Shown here: one piece after another, positions 62,024 through 64,000 of the stretch
Numbering within the stretch: position 1 is the first letter of the stretch
Layout: each line of letters starts with the position of its first letter
From: Chondrosia reniformis
Taxonomy: Eukaryota; Porifera; Demospongiae; Chondrillida; Chondrillidae
Direction: 5' to 3'
Length of the DNA stretch: 64,000 nt
NCBI GenBank assembly: GCA_947172415.1
Contig: OX359200.1
Span: forward strand, 5,210,501-5,274,500
The notes under the pieces: generated by a model
What the model saw: only the letters and a program-made list of their open reading frames with translations
Database searches by the model: none
Told to the model about the DNA's origin: nothing
Position numbers and translations under genes: made by a program

Positions 62024-63094
62024 AACACTTAGTTTATCTTCTTAGTGTATAGCTTTTGTAAGCTTACAGCATCATTTGGAATTTATTAAGTATTTAGGCC
62101 GTATACCTGTGTGAACAGCTGCATGATTATATACAAGTTATTCAAATGAGTATACAGTATAGTTTCACAAGTGTACATGTGTATTGACATTAATTGTCAT
62201 ACATATAGTGACATGTCACCTATACATTACCAGGAAAGCTTGCTAACATTCTTCTTTCCAATAGTACCTTTTAAATTTACTAAAGCTAGTAATTAGTTTA
62301 AAAGGTGTGTATTTGTACACAATTATAATGATTCTTGTATATGAAACAACACTGCAGTGTTATTACATATACATGTATATTGCCTTATGATCGCTAGAAA
62401 AATATATATATGCATAGCTTACTTAAAGAATTAACAAACACACCTTATATTGATATCACATATGATTAATATAATTCTGCAGACATGGGGTCCTATTCCA
62501 TGTGTGCTGTAAGTGGATTCAATGGATTTGCTGAACCAAGTGTCTACTACTATATATATTCATGAAGAACAGCTGTAAGTGTTGATGGAACCTATAGTGT
62601 ACTGAAAAGTATAGAAACAGTATCAATATACAAGCTTTTTGCCTCCACATACATACGTAGAGGTATGCATGTCAGATGTAAATTTTAGAAATAAGTAGTA
62701 AAAAAATCAGTGAGGCTGCAGTCTCCATATTTAAATTACTTGGCCTCTTTGTGGGGCTTATATATAGTCCTAACTTTATTGATTCTGGATGTTTAGTATC
62801 TTCAAAAACTTAAGTTTCCACAACACCACCATTTGCAAATATGTATAAATAAAGTGTAATACTAATAGTGAATGAACTGTCTGCATATGAGATGAGTGTA
62901 ACAACGTTAACTGGATGTAAGAATGAAATTAATATAGGGGCAGCCCCTATAAATTTATATGCATGTAAAATGTGAATCCGATCCTTACTTGACAATCTTA
63001 TGTAGTGTGTCAAATTATTATGTTAACAATATAATACATATAAATAAACTAAACATACTGACTGACAGCCTATAATAAAGTATATACCTTCCTC
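62024..63094. other. Spacer before copy E, mosaic of two other spacers
   Basis: 62024-62455 follows the copy B 3' flank (18234-18660), while 62865-63094 follows the A to B spacer (7440-7640), including the taggggcagcccctat palindrome. The middle, 62456-62864, is not seen elsewhere. It contains an acceptor-like ctgcag at about 62475-62480, after which a short frame runs GSYSMCAVSGFNGFAEPS to a TGA at about 62565, perhaps the end of an Ig- or FN3-type exon from another gene; this is weak. Confidence 0.45.
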
Positions 63095-63431
63095 TAGCAC
63101 TTCTTGCAGGCAGTCTCTAAATGATATGGAAAAGGAATTCAGCTGATATCATAATTAAAATCAATTGTATTCAGAAAATTACTGTCTTTTAGAGAAATTT
63201 GTACTTTATTTAATTTATACTGCATGCTGTGGAATACAGTTTTGAGCAAAGGCTGACAGAGGTTTAATAAATATATACATTTAGCTTGTAGCTACACTCT
63301 TGTATATACACGCAATATTTTACAGTCTTTACAAAACGTAAAAAGACGTATAATCAAATTGTTGACCCGTTTGGCCATATTATCATTATATCTCTAGTCG
63401 AAGTACAGATTTTCCTAGAAAGGTGTCGCCA
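63095..63431 (+). promoter_or_regulatory. Type I upstream region of copy E
   Basis: Matches the copy B upstream region nearly base for base, including acgtaaaaagacgt at about 63338. Promoter role inferred from conservation and position. Confidence 0.4.
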
Positions 63432-64000
63432 ATGGTTTTTTCAACCAACTTTGTTTTCCTTATTTGCGTGATAACGACCGCTGGTAAGTTGAGAGGTAAT
63501 CGATAAACCTTTCAATAATGTAACTAATAAAATTGGGTCTATATAAAACGCCATACTGTGTAAAGCTAAATCATTAGCCATTAGGACCCCTTTCACATTT
63601 AACCACATCTATATATTAGAACTCATTTAAGGTTATCTTTCGTCTTATTCTTATAAAATTGCGACAAAGATAATATGTTATTTCTAATAGCTACATGCTG
63701 TGTAATATGATAATGTATAAAGACTTTGATCATGATTGACTCTTATATTGTGTACAGTACAAGTTACTGCATCTCAGTCAACTACTATTGCAGTGGGGAG
63801 TATTAGTGATTCAACTACTACAATCTCTGTAACACCTGCCATTGGTCAATCAGTAGAACTGCAGTGTAGTGGGAGTGGTGTAAATAAACAATGGTACACA
63901 ACAGGAAGTGTAGTAGCACCCACTCCAAATGAAATAAGTACAACTCCTGGAGCTACTAGGATATTGGCTTTCTCTTCATTCACTCCAAGTTATGCTGGAA
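63432..64000 (+). CDS. Ig/FN3/EGF/Calx-beta secreted protein, copy E (3' part beyond window)
   Basis: Signal exon 63432-63483 ([17 protein letters not shown], donor ctggtaagt) and the first part of Ig-1 from 63758 to the window end. The Ig-1 reading frame is open. Its loop after the first Cys (CSGSGVNKQW) is copy B-like, while the loop after WYTTGSV (VAPTPNEISTTPG) is copy C-like, so this exon looks like a mosaic. By analogy the gene continues with Ig-2, seven FN3, EGF and Calx-beta beyond the edge. Confidence 0.8.

Overview
The window looks like nuclear DNA of an invertebrate animal, most likely a demosponge such as Amphimedon; the species is an inference from style, not a match I could run. 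It is AT-rich, has short GT-AG introns, uses the standard code, and is packed with multidomain extracellular genes in which nearly every domain sits on its own phase-1 exon. There are no bacterial-type operons, CRISPR arrays or rRNA/tRNA genes that I can recognise.

The dominant content is a head-to-tail cluster of one gene family on the + strand, here called copies A to E. A full copy has 13 exons and encodes a signal peptide, two Ig-like domains, seven fibronectin type III (FN3) or FN3-like domains, one calcium-binding EGF and one Calx-beta domain, about 1056-1058 residues, with no membrane segment. Copy A (894-6092) lacks its 5' exons, which lie outside the window or are lost. Copy B (7977-18233), copy C (19034-28102) and copy D (33329-43264) are complete and open. 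A broken remnant lies at 60858-62023, and copy E starts at 63432 and runs off the end. Paralogues are almost identical in the FN3, EGF and Calx-beta exons, but the first Ig exon differs strongly in three loop-like segments.

From 45.4 to 60.5 kb lies a second cluster encoding fibrinogen-related (FReD) secreted proteins: two intact divergent genes (47923-50171 and 57069-59344), two pseudogenes (45459-46042 and 55051-56063) and one intact canonical FReD gene (53331-54143). Two blocks of this cluster, including flanking repeats and a retroelement fragment, are a segmental duplication about 9.1 kb apart. The upstream region of Ig/FN3 copy D is homologous to the upstream region of the FReD genes, not to that of copies B, C and E, so the two families share a promoter module.

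Introns and intergenic DNA hold many mobile-element remains: Penelope-like fragments (reverse transcriptase at the left edge, GIY-YIG endonuclease in copy C, C-terminal piece in copy D), LINE fragments, foldback elements with long hairpins, pogo-like terminal repeats, a 105-bp tandem array and a 1.1-kb minisatellite of about 32 units. Taken together the window looks like a rapidly evolving locus of secreted recognition or adhesion proteins. A role in immunity or self/non-self recognition is plausible from the domain types but is not shown by the sequence.
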